Positions 9,326 to 19,826 of a DNA stretch of 64,000 nt are shown here, piece after piece. Made by a program: the position numbers and the translations under genes. Positions within the stretch are counted from its first letter, which is position 1; the number at the start of each line of letters is the position of its first letter. The stretch comes from Bacillus sp. X1(2014) (GTDB lineage Bacteria; Bacillota; Bacilli; Bacillales_B; DSM-18226). The notes beneath the pieces are model-generated. The model had not been told where the DNA came from. It saw nothing but the letters and a program-made list of their open reading frames with translations, and searched no databases. Where the stretch lies: NCBI RefSeq assembly GCF_007678255.1, contig NZ_VEED01000013.1, positions 1-64,000 on the forward strand, written 5' to 3'.

Positions 9326-10219
9326 ATGAGTAAGGTTGCAGTTGAAATACAAAAAACGACCCTATCAGCTTCTTATAAAACCAGTAAATCGCTAGGAAAC
9401 AAATTTGGATACGGAATCTTGTACTTTGTCCTGGCAGTCATTGCGATTATTCAGGTTTATCCGCTGGTATGGCTATTCCTATTTTCCTTAAAGACCAATC
9501 AAGAGGTTTTTGGGATGTCACCGTTTGCGCTTCCACAAGCTCCACAATGGGGCAACTATGCAAAGGCTTGGACTGCGGGTCACATCGATGTTTACTTCTT
9601 TAACAGTGTGTTATATACGGTTGCAGCGGTTGTGCTTACTGTTATTCTTGCGAGCTTTGTAACATTCGCAATCACAAGAATGGAATGGAAATTAAGTGGA
9701 TTAGTTCTAGGTTTGTTTATGGCCGGATATATGATTCCACTTCATTCAACCTTAATTCCATTATTTAATTTCTTTAAAACGGCCAATATGATTGATAATC
9801 CAATGTCCGTTATCCTTTCGTATGTAGCATTTAACTTGCCGATTACGATCATGATTCTCTCAGGATTTTATAGAACAATCCCAAGGGAGATTGAAGAAGC
9901 AGCGGTAGTGGATGGCTGCTCGATCCACCGAATCTTCTTCCAAATCACCCTTCCAATGACAGTACCTGTTCTTTCTACTACTGTCATTATCAACATGATT
10001 TACAACTGGAATGAATTCGTATTTGTTAACACATTCCTAAGTTCTGACAAATGGAAAACCATTACAGTTGGAGTAAACAACTTCGTAGGACAGTACTTGA
10101 CTGACTGGGGTGCGATTGGTGCAACACTGATGATTAGTATTATCCCAGTATTGATTGCGTACTTTATTTTAAGTGACCGTATTGTAGAGGGGATTGCTGC
10201 AGGGTCTGTTAAAGGGTAA
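9326..10219 (+). CDS. Sugar ABC transporter permease (MalG-like)
   Basis: A 297-residue permease with six membrane segments and the EAA loop REIEEAAVVDGCSIHRIFFQI. The ATG at 9326 is preferred over the GTG at 9317 because AAGGGGAG is then correctly spaced. It lies 17 bases after the first permease in the same operon and ends the transport cluster before a strong terminator. Confidence 0.92.
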   Translation: MSKVAVEIQKTTLSASYKTSKSLGNKFGYGILYFVLAVIAIIQVYPLVWLFLFSLKTNQEVFGMSPFALPQAPQWGNYAKAWTAGHIDVYFFNSVLYTVAAVVLTVILASFVTFAITRMEWKLSGLVLGLFMAGYMIPLHSTLIPLFNFFKTANMIDNPMSVILSYVAFNLPITIMILSGFYRTIPREIEEAAVVDGCSIHRIFFQITLPMTVPVLSTTVIINMIYNWNEFVFVNTFLSSDKWKTITVGVNNFVGQYLTDWGAIGATLMISIIPVLIAYFILSDRIVEGIAAGSVKG

Positions 10220-10280
10220 TAATGGATATATGAATTTTAAGTGACCCCGATCAAGTTTGTCAGATAAAATAAATAAACGA

Positions 10281-10336
10281 CACTAAGCGGCTTTAGCTCT
10301 GTATTTCTAGGGGCTTAGGCCGCTTAGTCTTTTTTT
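10281..10336 (+). terminator. Strong terminator after the ABC importer operon
   Basis: ACTAAGCGGC (10282-10291) pairs with GCCGCTTAGT (10319-10328), and a T run follows. Confidence 0.85.
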
Positions 10337-10440
10337 GTAAGAGGTTTTAAGCCATTTGATATCCTGTCCAAAACTGGAAATAAGTACATAACCTTTATAT
10401 GAGTGGTTAAACTAAGAAAAAATTACGATAGGTGGTTTTG

Positions 10441-11532
10441 ATGAGCCAAAAGCCTATTCATGCTGTTCATATTTATATATTACTGATTATTTCAACAGGT
10501 TTCGTGGTACATGTTCTAGACCTTTCCGTTTTATTAGCTATTGCTAAAAGAGATTCTTGGTTAAGTGTTGTCTTCAGTGTCATTCCTGTGACGATTTGGA
10601 TTCTTCTAGTTTTTTATATTTATAAAAAACTGAACCATCATGATTTGATCTCCTTCCTTAAGAATTCTTTTAGCCAATGGATTTTTGTTACTTTTTCCGC
10701 TATTTTTTGCTGTTACTTTTTAATAACTGCCTTTATTACGCTTAAGTTTACGGTTTACTGGGCTAAAGACAACTACACACTTGATTTCCCAAATTTTGTG
10801 GTTGTCATTCTGTTCTCGTTTGTTTGCTATTATGCATCAGTTAAAGGGCTGCGAACGATTGCTACTATGGCATTTCTCGTACTGCCCTTTGTGCTTTTTT
10901 TTGGATTTTTAGTGGGATTGGGAAATACCCCAAATAAAAATTATGAGCAATTATTTCCTTTATTTGAGGATGGCTATAAAGGATTCTTTCAAGGTATAGG
11001 ATATGCTTGTGCTAGCTTATTTGAAGTTTTCTTTATTCTGTTTTTAACCAAAAATCTTACTGACAAACTAAAGCTAAAATGGCTTATCTTGGTTGGATTA
11101 TTTCTCATTGGGATTTCCTTTGGCCCTTTAGCAGCAGGTATAGCCGAATTTGGTTCAGTAGAAGCAGGGAAATTAAGGAATCCCGCTTACGAGGAATGGA
11201 AATTGCTAACACTTGGCCAACATATAACCCGCCTTGATTTTCTTTCTATTTTCCAATGGCTATCCGGTGCCTATATCCGAATCAGTTTATCACTATTTAT
11301 AGCTGGAAGAGTTTTTCCTAATAAAAGTGAAAATAGGTGGGTACTTCCGACACTTTATTTCATTTTAATCGTGGCAGCATGTATTCCTTGGGATGCCATC
11401 TCGTTTATTTCCTTCTTGAAGAAGTTTTATTTTCCTATAAGCCTTATTTTTCAAATTTCCACCATGTTGTTACTGTTACTATTAATGAAAATAAAGGTGA
11501 GAGGCCATGAAAATGCATCAGGCAACAAGTAA
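10441..11532 (+). CDS. Spore germination protein, GerB family (endospore permease)
   Basis: A 363-residue protein with about ten hydrophobic segments, matching the APC-like GerB/GerKB subunit that binds germinants in the spore inner membrane. The ATG at 10441 has AGGTGG upstream and is chosen over a GTG at 10432 that lies inside that site. The gene order here is B-A-C rather than the gerA order A-B-C. The germinant is not predictable. Its stop lies 26 bases inside the next gene. Confidence 0.88.
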   Translation: MSQKPIHAVHIYILLIISTGFVVHVLDLSVLLAIAKRDSWLSVVFSVIPVTIWILLVFYIYKKLNHHDLISFLKNSFSQWIFVTFSAIFCCYFLITAFITLKFTVYWAKDNYTLDFPNFVVVILFSFVCYYASVKGLRTIATMAFLVLPFVLFFGFLVGLGNTPNKNYEQLFPLFEDGYKGFFQGIGYACASLFEVFFILFLTKNLTDKLKLKWLILVGLFLIGISFGPLAAGIAEFGSVEAGKLRNPAYEEWKLLTLGQHITRLDFLSIFQWLSGAYIRISLSLFIAGRVFPNKSENRWVLPTLYFILIVAACIPWDAISFISFLKKFYFPISLIFQISTMLLLLLLMKIKVRGHENASGNK

Positions 11533-12976
11533 AGTTCTTTACATTGACCAATTGAAAAGCTGGTTTGAAGGCTCTTCCGATATTGTCATTAAGAAAAGAA
11601 CCTATAAAGGAAAAGAATCTGCTGTTTCATTGGAATTTTTGTATTGTTCCAATTTAGTGGATTTGAAATATATAAACGAAGTTATTTTTCCCGGCATTCA
11701 TACAGTAGTGGAAAAAGAAGATCGCTTAAATATTGATCAATTAAGAAATCTGATTGAGGTAAGTGGTCTTAAAGATAGAAGAAAAGTAAAAACCGAAGTA
11801 GAACAGAAGCTGTTTTCTGGAGAATTAATCATTTTTAGTTATGAATTAAACGATCTTTTTTTTATCCCTGCAACGGATATTCCAAAGAGAAGTCCGGAAG
11901 AATCAAGCACAGAGCCATCTGTAAGAGGGCCAAGAGATGGATTTGTTGAAAACATATCGGATAATTTGGCATTAATACGGCAGAGGTTAAGAACCTCCTC
12001 CTTAAAAAGCATAGAATACACGATTGGTGATAGAAGCGGAACAAAATTAATCTTGCTTTATATCGATGACATTATGAACCCCTCCATTCTTGAAAACGTA
12101 AAAAAACGCTTAGAATCAATAAAAATTGATGTTATTATAAGCAGTTACAAAATTGAAGAGCTTCTATACGACAATACATTTTCAATTTTACCTCAAATGG
12201 ACTATATTGGGAGGCCAGACTTTGCTGCCAAATCTTTAAGTCAAGGAAGATTCGTGGTTCTAGTGGAAGGAAATCCAACTTGTTTAATTGGTCCGACAAA
12301 TTTTAACCAAATTCTTTACTCGCCCGAAGACGCACATGAAAGCTTTTATTATAATAGTTTAGTTCGAATTCTAAGGCTGGTTGCGGTGTTTACCACCGTT
12401 TATTTACCGGGATTTTATATTGCGTTAATTACGTATCAACCAGATCAAGTTCCTTATACCCTTTTAGCAACGATATCAGTTTCCAGAATCGGTCTCCCTT
12501 TATCTGCACCTACAGAGGCCTTTATTATGTTAACTTTATTTGAATTATTTAAAGAGGCAGGGTTAAGGCTCCCAAAAGCAGTTGGTCAGACTGTGACTGT
12601 TTTGGGTGGTTTAATTATCGGGGACGCAGCTATTCGTGCAGGATTAACTTCACCAAACATGTTGGTGGTTATCGCCATTACCGTCATCTCAGGATATACA
12701 CTGATTAATCAAAATATGGCAGGTAATATCGTGATTCTCCGTTATAGTGTTTTATTATTTTCGTCATTTCTAGGATTGTTTGGCTTTTTTCTTTCTTTCT
12801 TTCTCATCACAACATTAGTGGTTTCCTTGGAAAGTTTTGGCCAGCCCTATATTTCCTATTTGTCCAAACCCCATGGAATGGATATTCTAAAAAACTTTTT
12901 AAGTCTGCCCATCCGATATTTAAAGAAGAGAAATCAAGCTTATAGTCCAATTGACGATGATAGTCAAAAGGAGTAA
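11507..12976 (+). CDS. Spore germination protein, GerA family
   Basis: A 489-residue receptor A subunit with an N-terminal soluble half (about 1-280, including DNLALIRQRLRTSSLKS) and a C-terminal membrane half of about five segments (for example SRIGLPLSAPTEAFIMLTLF and GGLIIGDAAIRAGLTSPNML). It forms the receptor channel with the B and C subunits. AAAGGTGAGAGG lies before ATG 11507; the start overlaps the end of gerB, so translation is coupled. Confidence 0.93.
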   Translation: MKMHQATSKVLYIDQLKSWFEGSSDIVIKKRTYKGKESAVSLEFLYCSNLVDLKYINEVIFPGIHTVVEKEDRLNIDQLRNLIEVSGLKDRRKVKTEVEQKLFSGELIIFSYELNDLFFIPATDIPKRSPEESSTEPSVRGPRDGFVENISDNLALIRQRLRTSSLKSIEYTIGDRSGTKLILLYIDDIMNPSILENVKKRLESIKIDVIISSYKIEELLYDNTFSILPQMDYIGRPDFAAKSLSQGRFVVLVEGNPTCLIGPTNFNQILYSPEDAHESFYYNSLVRILRLVAVFTTVYLPGFYIALITYQPDQVPYTLLATISVSRIGLPLSAPTEAFIMLTLFELFKEAGLRLPKAVGQTVTVLGGLIIGDAAIRAGLTSPNMLVVIAITVISGYTLINQNMAGNIVILRYSVLLFSSFLGLFGFFLSFFLITTLVVSLESFGQPYISYLSKPHGMDILKNFLSLPIRYLKKRNQAYSPIDDDSQKE

Positions 12977-12979
12977 TTC

Positions 12980-14098
12980 ATGAGTAAAAAATTATTTCTG
13001 ATCATAAGTTGTCTGCTTTTAGTCCTTTCCGGTTGTACAGGTGGCGTTAAAGAAATTCAAAATCAAACGTATATTACAGTTTTGGGACTCGATTATTCCA
13101 AAGGTGAGTTTATCGTGTATACTCAAGCCTTGAATTTTTCTAATATTGCTAAACTAGAGGGAGGCTCCGGACTGCAGCAATCTGCACCTATTTTAATTGG
13201 GCAAACAAAGGGAAAAAGTATCCAGTCTGCAATCAGTAAATTAGAACAAAATGCAGCCCTGACGCTTTACTATGGGCATGTGAATACTATACTTCTAAGT
13301 CAAAATTTGTTAGAGAAAAAATTACCCTCAGTTATCGAATTTATAGGGCAAAATCCCTCTCTCAGATACAACTGCTGGCTTTATGGGACAAACGGAAATT
13401 TAAAAGAAATATTATTAGGAGAGGGATTCTTCAATTTTCCATCTTTATATACACTCCTGCATCGTCCAGAACCATTATATAGAGAAAATTTTATTATGCC
13501 TATTGAAAAATACAATCGGTTCATCTCCAAATACTACCAAGCGGTCGGTTTGTATTTGATCCCCTCTGTTGATATTAAGAAAGGGAAATTTTTAAAAAAT
13601 AAAAAACCGTTGAATATTGTTACTCTTACAGGAGGATATGCGATATCACAGCAAAAATACAAAGGCTGGGTGAATAAACAAGACCTTGCTGGTTTAAAGT
13701 GGTTTTCTAAACATGCTCCTAATATCCCACTTTCATTATTTAAGGAAAAAGTGAGTGTAATAATCAAGAAACCTGAAGGGTCCGTTAAAGTACTAAATGG
13801 GAGAAATCCGTCCTATCGATTAAACGTAAAAACCCATGCAGTAATCGTTCATAATGAAGGAAATATTAGTGTAAATAAAATCGAAAAAGAATTATCACAA
13901 CAAATAAAAAATCAAATTGTAAAAACGTTGAATAAAAGTGATGAAATGAAGGCAGACCTTTTAAATATAAGTGAAAAACCATATCGATATCAAAATAAAA
14001 CGTGGGATAAAAATACAATCAACAATTTTAAGAAAGATCAAATAAAGGATATCACAGTAAAAATTATCATTGATGAAACGATAAATTATAAACGATAA
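12980..14098 (+). CDS. Spore germination lipoprotein, Ger(x)C family
   Basis: A 372-residue lipoprotein: MSKKLFLIISCLLLVLSGC carries the lipobox LSGC with the acylated Cys at residue 19. The mature part begins with the typical KEIQNQTYITVLGLDYSKGEF segment of GerC proteins and ends with a mixed C-terminal domain. It lies three bases after gerA and completes a receptor operon expressed late in sporulation in the forespore (family knowledge). Confidence 0.92.
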   Translation: MSKKLFLIISCLLLVLSGCTGGVKEIQNQTYITVLGLDYSKGEFIVYTQALNFSNIAKLEGGSGLQQSAPILIGQTKGKSIQSAISKLEQNAALTLYYGHVNTILLSQNLLEKKLPSVIEFIGQNPSLRYNCWLYGTNGNLKEILLGEGFFNFPSLYTLLHRPEPLYRENFIMPIEKYNRFISKYYQAVGLYLIPSVDIKKGKFLKNKKPLNIVTLTGGYAISQQKYKGWVNKQDLAGLKWFSKHAPNIPLSLFKEKVSVIIKKPEGSVKVLNGRNPSYRLNVKTHAVIVHNEGNISVNKIEKELSQQIKNQIVKTLNKSDEMKADLLNISEKPYRYQNKTWDKNTINNFKKDQIKDITVKIIIDETINYKR

Positions 14099-14117
14099 CA
14101 CGTATTTAAATAGTGTA

Positions 14118-14146
14118 AACCAGCTCCTTATTAGAGGGAGCTGGTA
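14118..14146. terminator. Hairpin between convergent ger operon and xylanase
   Basis: ACCAGCTCC (14119-14127) pairs with GGAGCTGGT (14137-14145). Neither strand has a good T tract, so it could be a weak bidirectional terminator. Confidence 0.5.
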
Positions 14147-14166
14147 TTGGCTAGTTACCTATTTTC

Positions 14167-15447
<1,281 letters not shown>

Positions 15448-15497
15448 TCAGTATGTATTAAAAATCTTCTAGGTGCAGTAGTCCTGTCCTAAATATA

Positions 15498-15526
15498 GTA
15501 TAAATGATACAAACTTAGTTTGTCCA
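15498..15526 (-). promoter_or_regulatory. SigA promoter of the xylanase gene
   Basis: On the minus strand TGGACA (complement of 15521-15526) and TATACT (complement of 15498-15503) are separated by exactly 17 bases. The transcript would begin near 15491, giving a leader of about 155 bases in which GGCTTT and AAAGCC could form a stem. Confidence 0.75.
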
Positions 15527-15539
15527 TCGAATAAACTAA
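15515..15539. promoter_or_regulatory. XylR operator (xylO) for the xylanase gene
   Basis: A 25-base dyad with half-sites TTAGTTT and AAACTAA, and outer arms AAAC and GTTT extending it to 15511-15543. It matches the layout of the Bacillus xyl operator (TTAGTTTGT, 7 bases, ACAAACTAA) almost exactly and overlaps the -35 region of the minus-strand promoter. XylR would repress in the absence of xylose. Confidence 0.88.
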
Positions 15540-15688
15540 GTTTATTTGCAATTTTCTAAAAATGGTAAAAAAGTATTGAATGAAGCGGCTATCTTTCCTT
15601 GTTATAGGTATTTGGTCTTAGCTAATTGCATTCCTATTCGACTTATGCTATGACTAGACTAGAATTTAAAGGATATAGGTGTGGACTA

Positions 15689-17371
15689 ATGAAGATTAAA
15701 GCGTTGTTTGTGGCCCCATATGCGGCAATGGAGAACTTAATAGAAGAGTGTCGAGTCGAAGAAACCGAATTAGATCTCCAGATTAAGATTGGGAATCTTC
15801 AGGAGGGCGTTGTTCTGGCAAAAAGGGCGGAAGATCAGGGATTTGACGTCATCATAAGTCGTGGTGGAACTGCGAAGCTAATTGGAGAAGCCGTGGGTAT
15901 TCCTGTTATCGATGTTCATGTTTCTGGTTATGACATGCTTCGCGTCTTCACGCTCGCAAATGATCTGCCAAGAAAGAAGGCAATCGTAGGATTCCCTAGT
16001 ATTACCCTCGGAGCAAAATCGATCCTAGACCTACTGGATATACCCATAGATATTTTTACGATCGATGATGAAAGTGAAACAGAGCCATTACTATCAAGGT
16101 TGAAAAAAGAAGGATATCAACTGATTATAGGGGATGTTGTAACGTTTGAGACTGCATCGAGATTGGGACTGCTAGGGATATTGCTTCAATCAGGCAGGGA
16201 AGCCATATTTGATTCATTTAAGGAAGCGAAAATGGTGGCCAGGTGGATGATGAATAATAAGCTGGAAAATGAACGATTAAAAGCTTTATTACATGCTACA
16301 GTTAAAGACTTTATGCTCCTCTCGCATAATGGCGATATTGTTTATGAACAATGGACTACTTTTGACCCAAGACCTATAAATGAAATTCCAATCATCTTGG
16401 ATCATACTAGCGGGAAGGAAACCGCCTATATAAAGGCTAATAATGGAGAAACATTAAAATTAATCAAAACGAAAATGACAATCTCCGAATCCACCTATCT
16501 TTTTTGTCAATTTTCTCGCATGAAAATAAATTCCGCATCAGAGGAAAATTTGAAGGTCAATGTTTTATCCCCCCCTTTAATCATACATCAAAGTGAAGCT
16601 ATGAATTCATGTCTAAACATGGTTCATCGATGTCTTAATCATTCTCATTTTATCTTTAATGGTAATAGGGGCACCGAAAAGGAATTGATTGCACAGTATA
16701 TTCATTACCATAAAACACATGGGAATGGCTTATATGCCTCGATTAAAGCATTGGAATTATTAGATATAAGCCCTGAAAATGTAGATAAGGATATCAAAAC
16801 CATTTATATTCATTCCATTGATCTATTAGATAATGAATTAAGAGATGAGTTGTGGAGCAAAATAGTTTCTCTAAAAAGTAAAGGTATAACTATTATAATG
16901 GCTATGATCGAAAAACAGGAACCATTGGGGTTATATGATGATGATATCATTCGAATTTATCTCCCTTCATTGGCTGAACGGAAAGAGGATTTAAGGGAAC
17001 TTGTTACGTCATTTATTCTTCATTTTAACCAAACGTTAGGGACATCTGCGATTAAAATAAAAGAGGATGGTTTAGCTGTATTGGCAAAGTATGAATGGCC
17101 AGGTGATGTGGAGGAATTAAAAGCGTTATTAAAAGATGCGGTCCTCATAGAAAAGGGCTATATCATTGAAAAAGAATTAGTTGAAAGTCTCTTAAATCAG
17201 AAAGGAAACCAGGATGTAAATATTTCTTCTGATTTTTTGAGTGGGACATTAGAAGAAATTGAGAAGAAAATCATTGAAAAAGTGCTAGAAGAAGAGGACT
17301 ATAATCAAACCAAAGCAGCAAAACGCTTAAATATTAATCGCTCAACACTTTGGCGAAAGTTAAAAGGATAA
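15689..17371 (+). CDS. PrpR_N-type Fis-family transcriptional regulator with degenerate AAA+ domain
   Basis: A 560-residue regulator. Residues about 1-190 form a PrpR_N periplasmic-binding-like sensor (VIISRGGTAKLIGEAVGIPVIDV is diagnostic). A PAS-like linker follows, then a remnant of the sigma-54 AAA+ domain (about 310-470) in which the Walker A site reads GNRGTEKE instead of GxxGxGKE and the GAFTGA loop is missing. The end is a Fis-type helix-turn-helix (QTKAAKRLNINRSTLWRKLKG). It therefore probably acts at SigA promoters without ATP hydrolysis. Start 15689 is chosen for AGGTGTGG upstream. It precedes and probably controls the four-carbon acid genes. Confidence 0.85.
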   Translation: MKIKALFVAPYAAMENLIEECRVEETELDLQIKIGNLQEGVVLAKRAEDQGFDVIISRGGTAKLIGEAVGIPVIDVHVSGYDMLRVFTLANDLPRKKAIVGFPSITLGAKSILDLLDIPIDIFTIDDESETEPLLSRLKKEGYQLIIGDVVTFETASRLGLLGILLQSGREAIFDSFKEAKMVARWMMNNKLENERLKALLHATVKDFMLLSHNGDIVYEQWTTFDPRPINEIPIILDHTSGKETAYIKANNGETLKLIKTKMTISESTYLFCQFSRMKINSASEENLKVNVLSPPLIIHQSEAMNSCLNMVHRCLNHSHFIFNGNRGTEKELIAQYIHYHKTHGNGLYASIKALELLDISPENVDKDIKTIYIHSIDLLDNELRDELWSKIVSLKSKGITIIMAMIEKQEPLGLYDDDIIRIYLPSLAERKEDLRELVTSFILHFNQTLGTSAIKIKEDGLAVLAKYEWPGDVEELKALLKDAVLIEKGYIIEKELVESLLNQKGNQDVNISSDFLSGTLEEIEKKIIEKVLEEEDYNQTKAAKRLNINRSTLWRKLKG

Positions 17372-17384
17372 TTGAATAGTGTTT

Positions 17385-17443
17385 AAAAATGCAACGATAG
17401 TATTTCATCCAATATTTTCTTGGATAAAATCGTTGCATTTTTC
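17385..17443 (+). terminator. Long-stem terminator after the PrpR_N regulator
   Basis: AAAATGCAACGAT pairs with ATCGTTGCATTTT, with an inner stem ATCCAA/TTGGAT and a T-rich end. It makes the downstream permease an independent unit. Confidence 0.8.
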
Positions 17444-17467
17444 GCTATATGGATTTAAAATAAAAAA

Positions 17468-17481
17468 TGTAATCGATTTCA
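17468..17481 (+). promoter_or_regulatory. cre site (CcpA) before the KdgT-like permease
   Basis: TGTAATCGATTTCA fits the CcpA consensus TGWAANCGNTNWCA at every position. It lies 46 bases before the permease start, so the cluster is probably subject to carbon catabolite repression. Confidence 0.75.
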
Positions 17482-17526
17482 GTAGTTCGAACTGTTTAAA
17501 AATACAACATAGGGGATGAAATTGAT

Positions 17527-18489
17527 ATGAGAATTAAAGCAGCAATTGATAAAATTCCAGGCGGTATGATGTTAATACCGTTACTTATTGGAGCATTAAT
17601 TCGTACATTTTTACCGGGGATTTTTGAACTTCCTGAATTTAAAAGCTCTTTCACAGGGGGATTATTAACAGGAACTTCAGCGCTACTAGCAGCATTTTAT
17701 ATTTGTTTAGGTTCAACTATACGATTCCAAGCAACCGGATACATTTTGAAAAAAGGGGTAAGCTTATGGTTCGGTAAAATTGGAACAACATTTTTAATAG
17801 CTTTTCTAATTAAAACTATTTTCCCAGATCAGAATAACTTATTCCTTGGTTTATCTGCTTTAGCCATTATTGCGGCATTCTCTGATACAAACGGTGGTCT
17901 ATATATGGCGCTTATGGGGCAATTAGGAAAGAAAGCAGAAGATGTTGCTGCTTATTCTATTATGTCTCTTGAATCTGGTCCATTCTTCACGATGTTAATT
18001 CTCGGTGTTGCTGGATTAGCAAGTTTCCCAATCCTTGCATTTGTGTTTGCGATTCTTCCATTATTACTTGGAATGATCCTAGGAAACCTAGATGAAAAAA
18101 TGCGGGAATTCTTAAGTAAAGGCCAAGATGTGATTATTCCATTATTTGCTTTAGCCATTGGGGCAGGAATTAACTTAACCAATGTCGTAAAAGCTGGTTT
18201 CTCTGGAGTCATTTTAGGTTTAGCTGTTGTCGTAGTTACTGGGTTAGTTTTATTCTTCATTGACCGTCTTACAGGAGGAAGCGGTGTAGCTGGTATTGCT
18301 GCATCATCTACTGCTGGTAACGCGGCAGCTGTTCCAATGGCTGTTGCGGCTGTTTACACAGGCTACAGTGAGATTGCTGCTACAGCTACACTTCAAGTTA
18401 CTGCAGCTGTTATCGTTACAGCGATTTTAACTCCGCTATTAACGACCTGGTATGCAAAACGAGTAGAAAAACGTGAAAAAACTGCCTAA
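17527..18489 (+). CDS. KdgT-like 2-keto-3-deoxygluconate/acid-sugar permease
   Basis: A 320-residue membrane protein with about ten hydrophobic segments, of the KdgT family (IPGGMMLIPLLIGALIRTFLPG at the start; FSDTNGGLYMALMGQLGK and SSTAGNAAAVPMAVA are family motifs). KdgT carries 2-keto-3-deoxygluconate with protons. Here it leads a DUF1537-kinase/PdxA2 pair, so the cargo is more likely a four-carbon acid such as D-threonate; this is inferred from context. AGGGGATG precedes the ATG. Confidence 0.85.
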   Translation: MRIKAAIDKIPGGMMLIPLLIGALIRTFLPGIFELPEFKSSFTGGLLTGTSALLAAFYICLGSTIRFQATGYILKKGVSLWFGKIGTTFLIAFLIKTIFPDQNNLFLGLSALAIIAAFSDTNGGLYMALMGQLGKKAEDVAAYSIMSLESGPFFTMLILGVAGLASFPILAFVFAILPLLLGMILGNLDEKMREFLSKGQDVIIPLFALAIGAGINLTNVVKAGFSGVILGLAVVVVTGLVLFFIDRLTGGSGVAGIAASSTAGNAAAVPMAVAAVYTGYSEIAATATLQVTAAVIVTAILTPLLTTWYAKRVEKREKTA

Positions 18490-18529
18490 TTTGTGAAGGA
18501 AGAATGTAGTAGTAAAGGAGTCGTCATTT

Positions 18530-19825
18530 ATGCAACGTTTTTACATTATTGCGGATGATTTAACAGGAGCAAATGATGCAGGTGTGCAGTTATCGAAAAT
18601 TGGGATCTCCTCTACTGTGTTTCTTGATTATAAAGATTCATCTTTACAATCAACAGAGGATGTAGCCATTATTGATACCGATAGTCGTGCGATAAGTGAA
18701 AAAGCTGCTTATGAAACGGTTTATAATGCAAGTTCTATTTTTCGAGAACAAGGATATGAACAAGTATATAAAAAAATGGACTCGACATTAAGAGGGAATG
18801 TAGCCGCTGAATTAGCGGCTCTTGTTTCTGTTTATCAACCTGAGATGATTGTTGTTGCTCCAGCTTTTCCGAAAATGAATCGTCAAACGATTAATGGGTA
18901 TCAATACGTGAACGGTGAACGTGTATCGGAAACAGAATTCGGCAGGGATCCGAAAACACCAGTAAAAGATAGCTTTATTCCGAATTTATTTGAAAGATAT
19001 GTAGACGATCAAATTTTTCTAATTGACCATAAGCTTTTAAATTCCTCAATGGAGGATTTAATCGACAAAATTGTAGAGAATACAGGGCAAGGACGTACAT
19101 GGTTTATTTGTGATGCATCATCAGATGAAGACTTAAAGATTATTGCGGAAACATTTGCAAAGGTTAATAAAAGGACAGTTTGGGCTGGATCAGCTGGTTT
19201 GATTGAATATTTGCCGAATGCCTTACAACTAAAAAAGGCGGAAAAAAATCAGCAAGAGGAACTAGCTATCACAAAAACACTTACGGTATCAGCAAGCCTA
19301 TCTTTGGTTACAAAAACTCAACTGGAGATGGTTAAGACTTTATCTGATACTTATTTTGTCGAAATGGATCCAGTGGATTTAATTAAAAAAACCTATAGTT
19401 TACAAGGCGTTGTTGATCAGTTTACGAGCCAATCTAGCAAAAAGCATTATGTATTATTTGTGGATTCAACAATTGAAAATCGAGAAGCTACCAAACAGCT
19501 TGAAACTGAGCTTTCTTTAGATAATAAACAAATTAGTGAAGCTATTTCAATGGAGCTTGGTGTAATTGCTAAAGCAATTGTAGAAGCAATTCAAGATATT
19601 AATGGATTAATTCTAACCGGAGGGGACACGGCAAAAGCTGTCTGTAACCAACTAAATATGAATCAAATGCAATTGCATACAGAAATAGAAGTTGGTTTAC
19701 CTTTAGGGAAATTGGGTAACGCAATAAACGCTCGAAGGTACTGGACTGTTACAAAAGCCGGCGGTTTTGGAAATGAAAATTCATTACGAAATACTTTGAA
19801 ATATATGATAAGAGAGGATGTTTGA
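18530..19825 (+). CDS. Four-carbon acid sugar kinase (DUF1537, DtnK-like)
   Basis: A 431-residue kinase. The N-terminal substrate domain starts with IIADDLTGANDAGVQLSK, and the C-terminal nucleotide domain holds GLILTGGDTAKAVCNQL and KAGGFGNENSL. Members phosphorylate D-threonate, L-threonate, D-erythronate or 3-oxo-tetronate at O4. Pairing with a PdxA2-like enzyme, with no separate aldolase or class II dehydrogenase, points to D-threonate as the first choice, with D-erythronate as an alternative. AAAGGAG precedes the ATG. It is the second gene of a three-gene operon. Confidence 0.88.
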   Translation: MQRFYIIADDLTGANDAGVQLSKIGISSTVFLDYKDSSLQSTEDVAIIDTDSRAISEKAAYETVYNASSIFREQGYEQVYKKMDSTLRGNVAAELAALVSVYQPEMIVVAPAFPKMNRQTINGYQYVNGERVSETEFGRDPKTPVKDSFIPNLFERYVDDQIFLIDHKLLNSSMEDLIDKIVENTGQGRTWFICDASSDEDLKIIAETFAKVNKRTVWAGSAGLIEYLPNALQLKKAEKNQQEELAITKTLTVSASLSLVTKTQLEMVKTLSDTYFVEMDPVDLIKKTYSLQGVVDQFTSQSSKKHYVLFVDSTIENREATKQLETELSLDNKQISEAISMELGVIAKAIVEAIQDINGLILTGGDTAKAVCNQLNMNQMQLHTEIEVGLPLGKLGNAINARRYWTVTKAGGFGNENSLRNTLKYMIREDV

Positions 19826-19826
19826 C

